From CAZKMQ01 sp964554065 (lineage in GTDB: Bacteria; Patescibacteriota; Patescibacteriia; Magasanikbacterales; JBBTQS01): a DNA stretch of 8,253 nucleotides. The stretch is taken from assembly GCA_964554065.1 (NCBI GenBank), contig CAZKMQ010000038.1, forward strand, positions 1 to 8,253, given 5' to 3'. Below are positions 1-6,608 of this stretch, one piece after another (the first letter of the stretch is position 1; each line of letters opens with the position of its first letter). The notes beneath the pieces are model-generated. The model was not told the origin of the DNA, did no database searches, and saw only the letters and a list, made by a program, of their open reading frames with translations. Made by a program: the position numbers and the translations under genes.

Positions 1-1
1 A

Positions 2-79
2 TCTATCCAGGATAATTGGCAGACGCTTCAATCAGATAGCATGCGCCCGGAACCACGCGCCCTGTCTGAGTCAGCCTAA
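2..79 (+). CDS. C-terminal end of an unidentified protein (partial)
   Basis: The frame starting at base 2 is open from the window edge to a TAA at 77-79 and encodes about 25 residues, ending in MRPEPRALSESA. The composition is polar (Q, S, D, E, P), as is common in disordered protein tails. A hairpin followed by a T-rich stretch begins 26 bases after the stop, where a gene end would be expected. The competing frame 3 is longer but gives a Cys/Arg/Phe-rich peptide that reads through the hairpin and the next promoter, so I prefer frame 2. The piece is too short to assign a family. The start lies outside the window. Confidence 0.35.
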   Translation, partial: SIQDNWQTLQSDSMRPEPRALSESA

Positions 80-105
80 GTCAGTACTCTTCTCCTCGCG
101 CTTTT

Positions 106-139
106 GGAGCTTTGTTCAACTACTTAGCTCCTTTTGTTT
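106..139 (+). terminator. Probable rho-independent terminator
   Basis: GGAGCT (106-111) pairs with AGCTCC (126-131) around a 14-base loop and is followed by the T-rich run CTTTTGTTTT. The stem has only six pairs and the loop is large, so it is a weak terminator. Its position between the putative end of the first gene and a new promoter fits the role. Confidence 0.4.
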
Positions 140-145
140 TACCTC

Positions 146-174
146 TTGACAAAATGCATGGCATGTGCTAGTTT
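146..174 (+). promoter_or_regulatory. Sigma-70-type promoter, extended -10
   Basis: A perfect TTGACA (146-151) is followed by a 17-base spacer and TAGTTT (169-174), preceded by TGC, an extended -10 element. Transcription would start near 181. No good reading frame follows; instead there is a structured segment ending in a terminator-like hairpin, so this promoter most likely drives a small RNA or an attenuated leader. Confidence 0.6.
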
Positions 175-180
175 GTTATC

Positions 181-308
181 AACATACAGTACGGAGAAAT
201 CATGCCGCCAAAGCCCGACACCTAGCGGATTTTACTGTGACGCCCCGGAGACACGTCAATTCAGACAGACTACTTTGACGAAGTCTAACACCCGGGGCTT
301 CTTTTTTT
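181..308 (+). ncRNA. Candidate structured small RNA or regulatory leader, family unknown
   Basis: The segment lies between a good promoter (predicted start near 181) and a hairpin followed by seven T's (302-308), giving an RNA of about 128 nt. Possible helices are ACAGTA (186-191) with TACTGT (233-238), enclosing CCGC (205-208) with GCGG (225-228), and then the composite terminator stem 242-298. I do not recognise it as tRNA, tmRNA, RNase P, SRP RNA, 6S RNA or a riboswitch class I know. The only frame across it, beginning with TTG at 134, starts upstream of the promoter and gives an unconvincing Cys- and Thr-rich peptide. It could be a free small RNA, or an aptamer plus terminator acting on the gene at 514, although that gene has its own promoter at 420-448. 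Confidence 0.35.
242..308 (+). terminator. Rho-independent terminator with two-part stem
   Basis: GCCCCGG (242-248) pairs perfectly with CCGGGGC (292-298), directly followed by TTC and seven T's. Inside it CGTCAA (254-259) pairs with TTGACG (275-280), so the hairpin is long with an internal bulge on each side. The GC-rich base and the T-run are typical of intrinsic termination. The unusually large apical part may be a functional RNA domain. Confidence 0.6.
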
Positions 309-363
309 ATTTAAATTTAGGTAAAAAATTAGCAAGCTTGATAGCGACGAAAGCGAGGAGTGT

Positions 364-377
364 GTGAATTTATTCAC
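364..377 (+). promoter_or_regulatory. Perfect inverted repeat, possible operator
   Basis: GTGAAT and ATTCAC are exact inverted 6-base arms separated by TT, centred about 50 bases upstream of the -35 box at 420. Position and symmetry would suit a dimeric regulator, but a 6-base palindrome can occur by chance in AT-rich DNA and no second copy was found. Confidence 0.2.
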
Positions 378-419
378 CTATTGCTAGTTTAGGAAGCTCC
401 AACTCTAGCGTAGCAAGGG

Positions 420-448
420 TTGACAAAACCCCTCAAATATGCTATATT
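420..448 (+). promoter_or_regulatory. Strong sigma-70-type promoter of the propeller protein gene
   Basis: TTGACA (420-425), a 17-base spacer and TATATT (443-448) with an upstream TGC form a near-consensus extended -10 promoter. The predicted start is near 455, leaving a leader of about 59 bases before the ATG at 514. A second extended -10-like element, TGG-TATAAA (TATAAA at 467-472), lies downstream but has no matching -35 box. The layout copies the promoter at 146-174: same -35 box, spacer and TGC. Confidence 0.7.
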
Positions 449-513
449 CAGACCTTATTCTCGTGGTATAAATCAAGGGAACAAGAGAGTCTAAGTTACT
501 AATTAAATTGACT

Positions 514-2142
514 ATGACCAATATTATTCGTCCGAAGCTCGGTACGTATATTGCAGGAGTGACCACTCTTGCTGTTTTGGCATTTGGCCTTGTTATTGCA
601 TTGCCAAGTTTGCTTACGGCCCAAACTTCTAGCGCAGCTGGTTTGCTTAAGTACGATAATCCGTACGGAGCAGCAGTTGCTAAGCCTTCGGTTGATCGTG
701 ATTGGTTGGTGTATGTTGATTACCGTGATTCAAGCACGGCACATTTGTATACATACAACTATAAGATTAACGAAGAGAAAATGATTAGTTGGGGAGTTGA
801 TCGTATTAATGGTGCGGTAACTCGTCCGGTGATCGACGACGGCTATGTTGTGTACAACAACAAGTTGTCTGATGGTACGTATGTGATGAATCATTTCAAT
901 CCATACATGTATCTTACTAAAGAGGTTGCAAGTTCTAGTCAGAAAATGTCTGCCCCATCTTTTGATAAAGGCAACATTGTTTGGACACAAAGCGATGCTG
1001 ATGTGGTAGGCGCAAGCCATGTATATTGGTTTGATGCTGACCGAAATGTCCTGACTAAGCTTAGCAAGAGTACTATTGCACGCCGCAGTGCGGTAGTGCG
1101 CGGTACAATTGCGTACTGGGTCGAGGAAAATGGCAATGGTTTTGACATTGTTAAGTTCGATCTTGATAAAAATATTCGTAAAGTTATCGTAAGCAACAAA
1201 CAGATCGTTGGTTCTATCAGCGCATCTGGTGATGAAATTGCTTTTGCTGTTCAAAGTGGATTGCAAAGCGACATCTTCACAGTAAACACCGTAACACGCA
1301 ACATGCGTCAGATTACATCTACTGGTTCAGATGAGTTGAATCCAAAGATGCGCGGTGATTACATTGTTTATGATGAAATTGTTGGTGATAAGGATGCTGA
1401 GATTGCTGTATATAGTAAATCTAACGGAACCAAGACTTTGATTACCAATGATGAACTTACGCATGATGTTGTATCACTTACTGACACACGTCTTGCCTGG
1501 TCAGATACGCGAAGTGGTTTGTCACAGATTTATTTCTATGACTTCCGTTCAAGTGGTGACAAGATTCACTTTGACTTGGCACGTAAGACTGTTACATCAA
1601 TCACTGATCCACAACCAACAGCTCCTGCAATTCCAGCAACTGATTTGCTAGATAAGGATACTGACGGTGATGGTATTACAGATAGCAATGAGCTTAATCA
1701 TTTCATGACAAAGCCGAAGAGTTATGACTCTGATGGTGATGGATTGAATGATTATGAAGAGTTGTTTGTATACAAAACTGATCCAAATAAGTTTGATACT
1801 GATGAGGATGGATTTGGAGATGGGCGTGAGGTCCTTTCAGGGCATAGTCCATTGCTTCATGCAAACAAATCAAGCTTGTACGGGGTAACTCGTTTTGATC
1901 TAGCGGTTGAACATGCTCGTGCCGTGCAATTGAAGCACGCACTTGAAGCCAAGCTTGGTAAAGGTAACATTGGTATTCATCGTAACGAATGGCCATTTTA
2001 TGCAAATGCATATATGTATGGTGGCTACTCAATTGATGAAATCATCAAATCATCTCATGGCACCTATGGTGTTATCTCTGCAAACATTCGTGCAAGCGAG
2101 TGGCGCAGTAATGAGATGTACTTGAAGGCAATGGCCTTTTAA
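514..2142 (+). CDS. Exported beta-propeller-like protein with thrombospondin type-3-like calcium repeats
   Basis: The protein has 542 residues from the ATG at 514; an in-frame TTG at 508 would add two residues, and neither start has a clear Shine-Dalgarno. Residues 9-38 form a hydrophobic signal or anchor after basic residues, so the rest should lie outside the membrane. Residues 46-350 contain repeated blades of the type 'P-x-(I/V/F)-D-x-x-x-(I/V)-V-Y/W ... IY-x-YD', which resembles TolB/PD40-type propellers. Residues 380-391, 405-416 and 428-439 are three DxDxDG-type loops (for example DSDGDGLNDYEE), as in bacterial calcium-stiffened stalks. Residues 456-542 form a separate C-terminal domain with the conserved-looking stretch ANAYMYGGYSIDEII and a Trp near the end, which I cannot name. 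It has its own promoter and terminator, so it is probably monocistronic. A cell-surface, binding or structural role is inferred; no catalytic motif is visible. Confidence 0.85.
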   Translation: MTNIIRPKLGTYIAGVTTLAVLAFGLVIALPSLLTAQTSSAAGLLKYDNPYGAAVAKPSVDRDWLVYVDYRDSSTAHLYTYNYKINEEKMISWGVDRINGAVTRPVIDDGYVVYNNKLSDGTYVMNHFNPYMYLTKEVASSSQKMSAPSFDKGNIVWTQSDADVVGASHVYWFDADRNVLTKLSKSTIARRSAVVRGTIAYWVEENGNGFDIVKFDLDKNIRKVIVSNKQIVGSISASGDEIAFAVQSGLQSDIFTVNTVTRNMRQITSTGSDELNPKMRGDYIVYDEIVGDKDAEIAVYSKSNGTKTLITNDELTHDVVSLTDTRLAWSDTRSGLSQIYFYDFRSSGDKIHFDLARKTVTSITDPQPTAPAIPATDLLDKDTDGDGITDSNELNHFMTKPKSYDSDGDGLNDYEELFVYKTDPNKFDTDEDGFGDGREVLSGHSPLLHANKSSLYGVTRFDLAVEHARAVQLKHALEAKLGKGNIGIHRNEWPFYANAYMYGGYSIDEIIKSSHGTYGVISANIRASEWRSNEMYLKAMAF

Positions 2143-2201
2143 CTCGTGCCGACTTATATAATGAGTCAAATGTGATACTTAGACTCTCGTAAATTTTTTA
2201 T

Positions 2202-2230
2202 AAAACCTCCCGCTTGCGCGGGAGGTTTTT
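2202..2230 (+). terminator. Strong, probably bidirectional terminator between convergent genes
   Basis: AAAACCTCCCGC (2202-2213) pairs perfectly with GCGGGAGGTTTT (2218-2229) around a TTGC loop, giving 12 base pairs with a GC-rich core and T's on the plus strand. On the minus strand the A-rich 5' arm gives four U's after the hairpin, followed by an AT-rich stretch. It therefore probably ends both the propeller gene and the minus-strand unit. Confidence 0.9.
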
Positions 2231-2262
2231 GGTATTGACGAAATTAACTATTTTTGTTATGG

Positions 2263-2367
2263 TTATTTTCTGCCGATAGTTACAAGGTTTTCTAGCGGCT
2301 CGATTGGCAGATCGGTGTTTGGGATACGTGCTTCTTTACATAATTTCTGGATTTCAAACACCACCAT
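2263..2367 (-). CDS. Possible short protein, or displaced C-terminal extension, after the DoxD-like gene
   Basis: After the TAA of the DoxD-like gene, the same reading frame stays open for 44 further codons to a TAA at 2265-2263. An internal ATG at 2367 gives 34 residues, starting MVVFEIQKLC and ending ENLVTIGRK; a GTG at 2373 is an alternative start. The peptide has an amphipathic helix pattern and an even, acidic/basic composition that looks translated rather than random. Its stop lies 33 bases before the shared terminator, a normal distance for a last gene. No Shine-Dalgarno is visible and I do not recognise a family. It could be a real small gene, the remnant of a longer one, or a tail reached by readthrough or after a sequencing error in the run of eight A's (minus strand, 2401-2408). 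Confidence 0.3.
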   Translation of the reverse strand: MVVFEIQKLCKEARIPNTDLPIEPLENLVTIGRK

Positions 2368-2397
2368 TCGCACAAGGTCATAGCTAGCGCTTTGGCC

Positions 2398-2829
2398 TTA
2401 TTTTTTTTCTTGAGATCCAAGCAGTAATAGCAACAAGCCGTACACAATATGATCATCAAGAAATGGATTGTGCTCTGGCGGCATGACTGCGAGCCACATT
2501 AGTAACATAAGTAGTGCGCCCATGTAACCTGCAAATCGGACTTTTTTGTTGATAAGTAGTGCTAGTCCGATACCGAGCAAGCCAAGCATGAACAGCCAAT
2601 CTACAATTACGTTCCCGGCCATTGCTTGGAAAATGCCGGCAAATGGTCCTTGAGTCGCGTGCGTTAAGAATCCATATGTTGGTGACACGCCATCAATCCA
2701 GGCCTTTCCTGATTCAGTGGCAAAGCCCAGACCAAATACTTTATCAAAAAATGGCCATAGGAAAATCCATGCCATTGAAAGTCGTAGCGCAAGCCACAAA
2801 TATTTTTCTTTAATAAAAGACATACACAT
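2398..2829 (-). CDS. DoxD/DoxX-family membrane protein (TQO small subunit-like)
   Basis: The 143-residue protein is almost entirely hydrophobic, with about four membrane helices: roughly residues 10-33, 60-92, 98-115 and 125-138. The motifs LRLSMAWIFLWPFFDKVFGLGFAT, WIDGVSPTYGFL, GPFAGIF and MPPEHNPFLDDHIVY match my recollection of the DoxD/DoxX family, named after the small subunit of the archaeal thiosulfate:quinone oxidoreductase. The length is normal for that family. The family name does not establish thiosulfate oxidation here: no DoxA partner is present, and DoxX-like proteins often have undefined redox or membrane roles. It follows the large membrane gene on the same strand by 32 bases, so the two may be co-transcribed, although a possible private -10 box lies just upstream. 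ATG codons at 2829 and 2823 are both possible starts; no Shine-Dalgarno decides. Confidence 0.8.
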   Translation of the reverse strand: MCMSFIKEKYLWLALRLSMAWIFLWPFFDKVFGLGFATESGKAWIDGVSPTYGFLTHATQGPFAGIFQAMAGNVIVDWLFMLGLLGIGLALLINKKVRFAGYMGALLMLLMWLAVMPPEHNPFLDDHIVYGLLLLLLGSQEKK

Positions 2830-2849
2830 GAGTAAAAAATTACGTCATC

Positions 2850-2855
2850 AGTATA
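2850..2855 (-). promoter_or_regulatory. Possible -10 element for the DoxD-like gene
   Basis: On the minus strand TATACT (five of six to TATAAT) lies 20 bases before the ATG at 2829, in the gap after the upstream gene. No good -35 box is found at the right spacing. It may allow the DoxD-like gene to be expressed apart from its neighbour, but the call is weak. Confidence 0.25.
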
Positions 2856-2861
2856 CCATTT

Positions 2862-4958
2862 TTAAAAAACAAAAATCCAGTTACTATCTTGCACTTTGAT
2901 AGCTTCTTCTGCTGCTTCAGTTGCAAGAGGCACTATATCTTTAGAAGCAGTCCAATAGTTATTTAGAACAAAGTACACACGTTCAACTCCAGTCTTTTCT
3001 TTAAGATCATTTGCTGTTTTTACATAGTCGCCATCGTAAACCATTTTTAAATAATACGGATACAGTGGTCCGCCGGTCGGCACAGGGTAAATAAATTGCT
3101 CATGACCATCAATTTGTACAGTTGAGGCGAATCTATGAGCAGCTATTGCAGCCGCACTGACTGATTGGTTGCTTAATACAACGTATGGTTTTTTATTTGC
3201 GTGTGTCTTTATGCGTGCAACTGTTTGTATATCAGCTATTGAAGTGCTATACGCCTTACTGCGTTCAATTCGATCCAGGCGCGGGTAGGAAAGATAAAAT
3301 GATGAACTGATTGCACTAATCGTAAACATAACTAATGCAAGCCTGAATATTAGTGAAAGCTTTTTGCTTTGAAATACATGAACTACGCTAGAGACAAACA
3401 ATGGGAACAGAAAAAGGAGCGCCATAAATAATAGTCGCTCGCTGTATCCATTTTGTTCATAGGATATTACAAATGGAAATTCGATTGCTGTGTAGAGAGC
3501 TGCATTGAAAAGTAATATTCCGGACATCAGTAGTAGTGGCCATGCTTGTCTTTTTTTGGAGACACGATTGAAATGAAATATCTCTAGTCCTACGAACATG
3601 AGGAACAGAATTGGCGCAAATAGATATTTGTATCCGTACACAAATTGTAAGATTGCTGTGCTGTCTGGTGGAGTTAGTAGGCCAAAGTGAAACAGTGATT
3701 TTGCTCCAGTAACCAGAAGGTTTAAATCTGGTAGCGAATGCGTTTGTATATAAGCAGCTGCTGGAAGAGCAAGAATTGCACCAAGTGTATAGAAAGCGAA
3801 GCTGATTCGAGGAGTTCTTCTTAGTGTGTCTGTATATGTATAGATCATGTATAGTATTGCAGGAATTCCTGCAAGCGGGTGTATTGCAAATGCAGAAAGA
3901 GCAAGTATGAGTCCAATGAGTCGTGTTGCAGAAGTTGATTCGCCATGAGTAAGAAAAATAATTGTAGCAAGCAATATAAGAGCTATCGCTTGAGGAGTTG
4001 TTGCTATAAGTAGTGGCAACGGAAATAATAGAGCAAGCAAGATAGGCTGAAGTGTGCTTGTAAGTTTTTTTCTACTTGTGAACCAAAATATAGAAAGCGG
4101 TATAAGTATGCTTAGCACAATAGGAAGAAGCCAGCGATCAAGTGTGTCTACGCCTGCTTCAGTTACATAGTGCAGCAATCCAACGGTCATATACTGTCCA
4201 ATATAGTAAGGTGTTTTTGGTTCGAGGATTGACTGTTCGGTAATAATAGTTTCTGCAGTGCGGTGTATAAATCCATCAAATCCAAAGCCAACTTGATACA
4301 CAAGTGTTGCCGCGCTGAAAAATAAAAGCACATGCAACATAATCGCAAAGAACCGGATTGCTGTTGCACGGCGTGCGGTGTATATAAGAAGCAATGCTGT
4401 TGACACGGCAAATAGTACAAAGAAGTTCTCGGTGACAAAAACCCAAGGACTAATAATTGATAAGTTGGTGCCGGCGAAGTGTAGCTTGTTAAGCAAGGCG
4501 ATATCTATTGCAATAGGAAGTAGTGCTAGTAGTGATGCAAGGCATGATGAACGTTCAAAGTTGAGTGTAGTCTTTAGCTCTTCAAAGATTACGCGCTGTG
4601 CCTTGTGCAAATCATCAATAAGGTCAAGATGAGGTGTTGCTTTGCGCACAAGTATAGTTGGAAGTGCGGCTACAAATAAGGCAAATAGCAAAACAGGTGC
4701 AGATGCATCAGCAATTAAGTACGCAGCTGTACTAGCTATAATGTAGACTGCAGTATATGCTGTAGTGCCCCAGAATAAGCGCCACCCTTTTGAAAGTTTT
4801 TTTCCAAAAAAAAGAGTGCCATAGCGCGAACCAATCATCCAAAATATAAGGATAAGTACGATTGTGCGAAGGGTGATAAAATCAGTTTTTGTAACCAGTG
4901 CTGAAAAAAGCCCAAATATTACGAATAAACCAATGAGTTTTTTGATTGAAATTTCCAT
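2862..4958 (-). CDS. Large multi-pass membrane protein, GT-C glycosyltransferase-like
   Basis: The 698-residue protein has about 15-17 hydrophobic segments up to residue 555 and a soluble C-terminal domain (about 556-698) that starts with a beta-strand/helix unit, KPYVVLSNQSVSAAAIAAH. After the segment at 202-222 comes a long outer loop with FDGFIHRTAETI (Asp228, His232) and ILEPKTPYYIGQY. A loop like this after a membrane helix, carrying an acidic residue, is how GT-C enzymes using lipid-linked sugars (ArnT/PMT type) present their catalytic Asp. Residues 1-200, with about six helices and a cytoplasmic-looking charged segment at 105-138, would then be an extra N-terminal module. The assignment rests on topology and loop pattern, not on a diagnostic motif. 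The start follows the ATG at 4958, which sits where transcription should begin. Transfer of sugars to a surface glycan or protein is inferred; a polymerase or other membrane role is possible. Confidence 0.6.
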   Translation of the reverse strand: MEISIKKLIGLFVIFGLFSALVTKTDFITLRTIVLILIFWMIGSRYGTLFFGKKLSKGWRLFWGTTAYTAVYIIASTAAYLIADASAPVLLFALFVAALPTILVRKATPHLDLIDDLHKAQRVIFEELKTTLNFERSSCLASLLALLPIAIDIALLNKLHFAGTNLSIISPWVFVTENFFVLFAVSTALLLIYTARRATAIRFFAIMLHVLLFFSAATLVYQVGFGFDGFIHRTAETIITEQSILEPKTPYYIGQYMTVGLLHYVTEAGVDTLDRWLLPIVLSILIPLSIFWFTSRKKLTSTLQPILLALLFPLPLLIATTPQAIALILLATIIFLTHGESTSATRLIGLILALSAFAIHPLAGIPAILYMIYTYTDTLRRTPRISFAFYTLGAILALPAAAYIQTHSLPDLNLLVTGAKSLFHFGLLTPPDSTAILQFVYGYKYLFAPILFLMFVGLEIFHFNRVSKKRQAWPLLLMSGILLFNAALYTAIEFPFVISYEQNGYSERLLFMALLFLFPLFVSSVVHVFQSKKLSLIFRLALVMFTISAISSSFYLSYPRLDRIERSKAYSTSIADIQTVARIKTHANKKPYVVLSNQSVSAAAIAAHRFASTVQIDGHEQFIYPVPTGGPLYPYYLKMVYDGDYVKTANDLKEKTGVERVYFVLNNYWTASKDIVPLATEAAEEAIKVQDSNWIFVF

Positions 4959-4964
4959 GGGTGT

Positions 4965-4994
4965 ATTCTACCAAGGACTTGCTATCATTGCGAA
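4965..4994 (-). promoter_or_regulatory. Minus-strand promoter, predicted leaderless mRNA
   Basis: Read on the minus strand, TTCGCA (4994-4989, four of six) is followed by an 18-base spacer and TAGAAT (4970-4965, five of six). TGG directly before the -10 gives an extended -10 element. Only six bases separate the -10 box from the ATG at 4958, so the expected first transcribed base is the A of the start codon. No Shine-Dalgarno could fit. Confidence 0.5.
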
Positions 4995-5016
4995 CTGAGC
5001 AGCTAGGCGGTATGAT
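4988..5016 (+). promoter_or_regulatory. Plus-strand promoter, predicted leaderless mRNA
   Basis: TTGCGA (4988-4993, four of six), a 17-base spacer and TATGAT (5011-5016, five of six) point to a start near 5023, zero to two bases before the ATG at 5025. It drives the glycosyltransferase cluster. Its -35 box shares bases 4989-4993 with that of the opposing promoter. Confidence 0.5.
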
Positions 5017-5024
5017 GCACATAT

Positions 5025-6608
5025 ATGATGCAACGTGTAATTGCTGCCATCTTCAAATATACAAGTAATAAGTCCACAAAAGACCCGGCTTTTGCTGTGG
5101 TTGTTGGTATTGGTGTGATTTTCTTGATTGCCACAGTGATATTGTCTTGGGGTTTGTCATCTGTTGTGCACTCGCCAGATGAGATGGTGAATCGTGAGTT
5201 TGCGTGGCAGTTCGCAGAGAATTTTTCATTAAAAATTCCAGCAGGCGAGTATGCAAATCAGTTTGGCACTGCGCCGCGTAGTGTGTCACTTGAGTTCGGA
5301 GCGTATTTGCCCGCAGTATTTTATGGTCTGCCAGTTCTGTATGGTGCGATTGCATCGGTGTTTGGTAATGGAATTGTTTGGGTGCTCACACCTTTATTTG
5401 CATTTTTTGCTGGTCTTGCATTTTTTGTGTTATTGCGCAAAGTTTGGGGAGAGCGCGTTGCAATGATCTCTGGCATGTTGTACTTTTTGCATCCTGTGGT
5501 TTGGTTTTACACAGTGCGCGGGTTGTATAACAACATTTTGTTTCTTAGCTTGTTTATTCTTGCGTTGTGGGCGGTAATTGCACGACCTATTAAAATGTCA
5601 TGGATAAATGATGTGCTTGCCTTCGTGTTTGTTGGATTGGCGCTGTTTGTTCGTAGTTCTGAAGTGTTATGGGTTGGGGCAGTATTTCTACTAATGTGGT
5701 TGCTGATGCGCGGTTGGAAAAATAAATCGTTTACTTTGCGGTGGATCGGTCTTGGTGTTGTTGGTAGTGCAATAGTATTTGGACTTGGTGGAGTTGTCAC
5801 TGGTGGATACGTTCTAGGTGACACTAATCTCGTTTTTCCATTTGGATTTCATCCGCGCTTGATAGCTCGGCATTCGTGGCAGTATCTTGTGCAGTTATCA
5901 GGGTTCGTTTCCGGGGTTGGTATTGTTGGTCTTGTTTATGCGCTGTTGAAAAAGCGTACGTTGTATACAAAGATTTTTGTCCTTACGGCGTGGTATCCAA
6001 TTGCACTTTATGGTTCGTGGCTGTTTAGTGACAATCCAACTGTTGGGTTAGTGACAATTGGTAATTCTTACATGCGCTATTGGTTGCCAGTGTTTGTTTT
6101 TTTAATTCCATTTGCAGCATATTTGCTTGTACAGCTTTTTGAGCATTATAAGAAAGTTGATCAGCGCTATGCTGCAGGGATATGGATTGGCTTTTTTGTA
6201 TTGTGGTTGGCGCAAGGTACAACGCTGTTTTATTTCGGTGCAGATGGGTTTGCATCGGTGAAGGCGCAGAATACATTTGCAAGTGCTGTGAAAGTAGATG
6301 TACTCGATCGAGTTGACAGCCAATCACTTATTATCACAGACAAATGGGATAAGGTGTTCTGGCCAGATCGAGCTGTCGGCCGAAATATCTTTTCAGTATC
6401 AACTCAAGAAGCAATTCATAAGTGGCATTACATGCAAAGTGAAAATGGTGTTGATGTGCCTATGTATTATTTTGGTCTTACATTCTCCGAGAAAGAACGA
6501 ATGACATTGGGCGATGCTGGTATTGAGCTTCAGGAAATACAAGTGTATCCTAATAACCATGTTCTTTACATAACCCAGTCCCAAGGAGTTAATGAATTGA
6601 GTGAATAA
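5025..6608 (+). CDS. GT-C family membrane glycosyltransferase (ArnT/PMT-like)
   Basis: The 527-residue protein has about 12 membrane helices (first about 24-42, last about 383-404) and a soluble C-terminal domain (405-527). The loop after the first helix reads VVHSPDEMVNREFAWQF, with Asp52-Glu53 where GT-C enzymes place the catalytic acidic residue(s). This is followed by an amphipathic stretch ending in a re-entrant GAYLPAVFYG. That layout, with a positively charged start and an outward-facing catalytic loop, is typical of enzymes that take a sugar from a polyprenyl phosphate and add it to an outer acceptor. The C-terminal region contains SLIITDKWDKVFWPDRAVG, a mixed alpha/beta-like piece. 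Two adjacent ATG codons (5025, 5028) are possible starts; the mRNA appears leaderless. The next gene overlaps by eight bases, suggesting translational coupling. Donor and acceptor cannot be read from the sequence. Confidence 0.75.
   Translation: MMQRVIAAIFKYTSNKSTKDPAFAVVVGIGVIFLIATVILSWGLSSVVHSPDEMVNREFAWQFAENFSLKIPAGEYANQFGTAPRSVSLEFGAYLPAVFYGLPVLYGAIASVFGNGIVWVLTPLFAFFAGLAFFVLLRKVWGERVAMISGMLYFLHPVVWFYTVRGLYNNILFLSLFILALWAVIARPIKMSWINDVLAFVFVGLALFVRSSEVLWVGAVFLLMWLLMRGWKNKSFTLRWIGLGVVGSAIVFGLGGVVTGGYVLGDTNLVFPFGFHPRLIARHSWQYLVQLSGFVSGVGIVGLVYALLKKRTLYTKIFVLTAWYPIALYGSWLFSDNPTVGLVTIGNSYMRYWLPVFVFLIPFAAYLLVQLFEHYKKVDQRYAAGIWIGFFVLWLAQGTTLFYFGADGFASVKAQNTFASAVKVDVLDRVDSQSLIITDKWDKVFWPDRAVGRNIFSVSTQEAIHKWHYMQSENGVDVPMYYFGLTFSEKERMTLGDAGIELQEIQVYPNNHVLYITQSQGVNELSE
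6583..6588 (+). promoter_or_regulatory. Shine-Dalgarno AAGGAG for the gene at 6601
   Basis: AAGGAG lies 12 bases before GTG 6601 and 21 before ATG 6610, and so favours the GTG start. It sits inside the upstream glycosyltransferase gene. It is the only clear Shine-Dalgarno I see in the window, where other starts are leaderless or lack one. Confidence 0.5.

Noticed and set aside
93..100. TCCTCGCG shared with the GC-rich repeat at 7984-7991
   Set aside because: An eight-base match between two short GC-rich stretches is not enough to claim a dispersed repeat family.
134..367. A 77-codon frame beginning with TTG
   Set aside because: It starts upstream of a promoter -10 box, crosses a clear terminator hairpin and poly-T, has a Cys/Thr/Ser-rich random-looking sequence and no ribosome binding site.
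381..390. A third TGC-TAGTTT element resembling an extended -10
   Set aside because: The bases at the -35 position (about 362-367) do not resemble TTGACA, and nothing new starts after it.
382..409. GCTAG/CTAGC inverted pair around 17 bases
   Set aside because: The five-base arms with a long AT-rich loop are too weak to call a terminator or operator.
730..1266. A 178-codon minus-strand frame inside the propeller gene
   Set aside because: It lies wholly opposite a well-supported gene with recognisable repeats, and its Asn/Ile/His-rich composition is that of an antisense shadow.
2157..2162. A perfect TATAAT before the terminator at 2202
   Set aside because: No -35 box at suitable spacing and no gene or structure downstream except the terminator, so it is more likely a chance AT-rich match.
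2398..2829. Thiosulfate oxidation system based on the DoxD-like protein
   Set aside because: Only the small-subunit-like protein is present, with no DoxA or sulfur genes nearby; the family name alone does not show this function.
5507..5824. A 105-codon minus-strand frame inside the GT-C gene
   Set aside because: The Thr/Pro/Asn-rich peptide is the complement of hydrophobic membrane-helix codons; there is no independent promoter or start signal.
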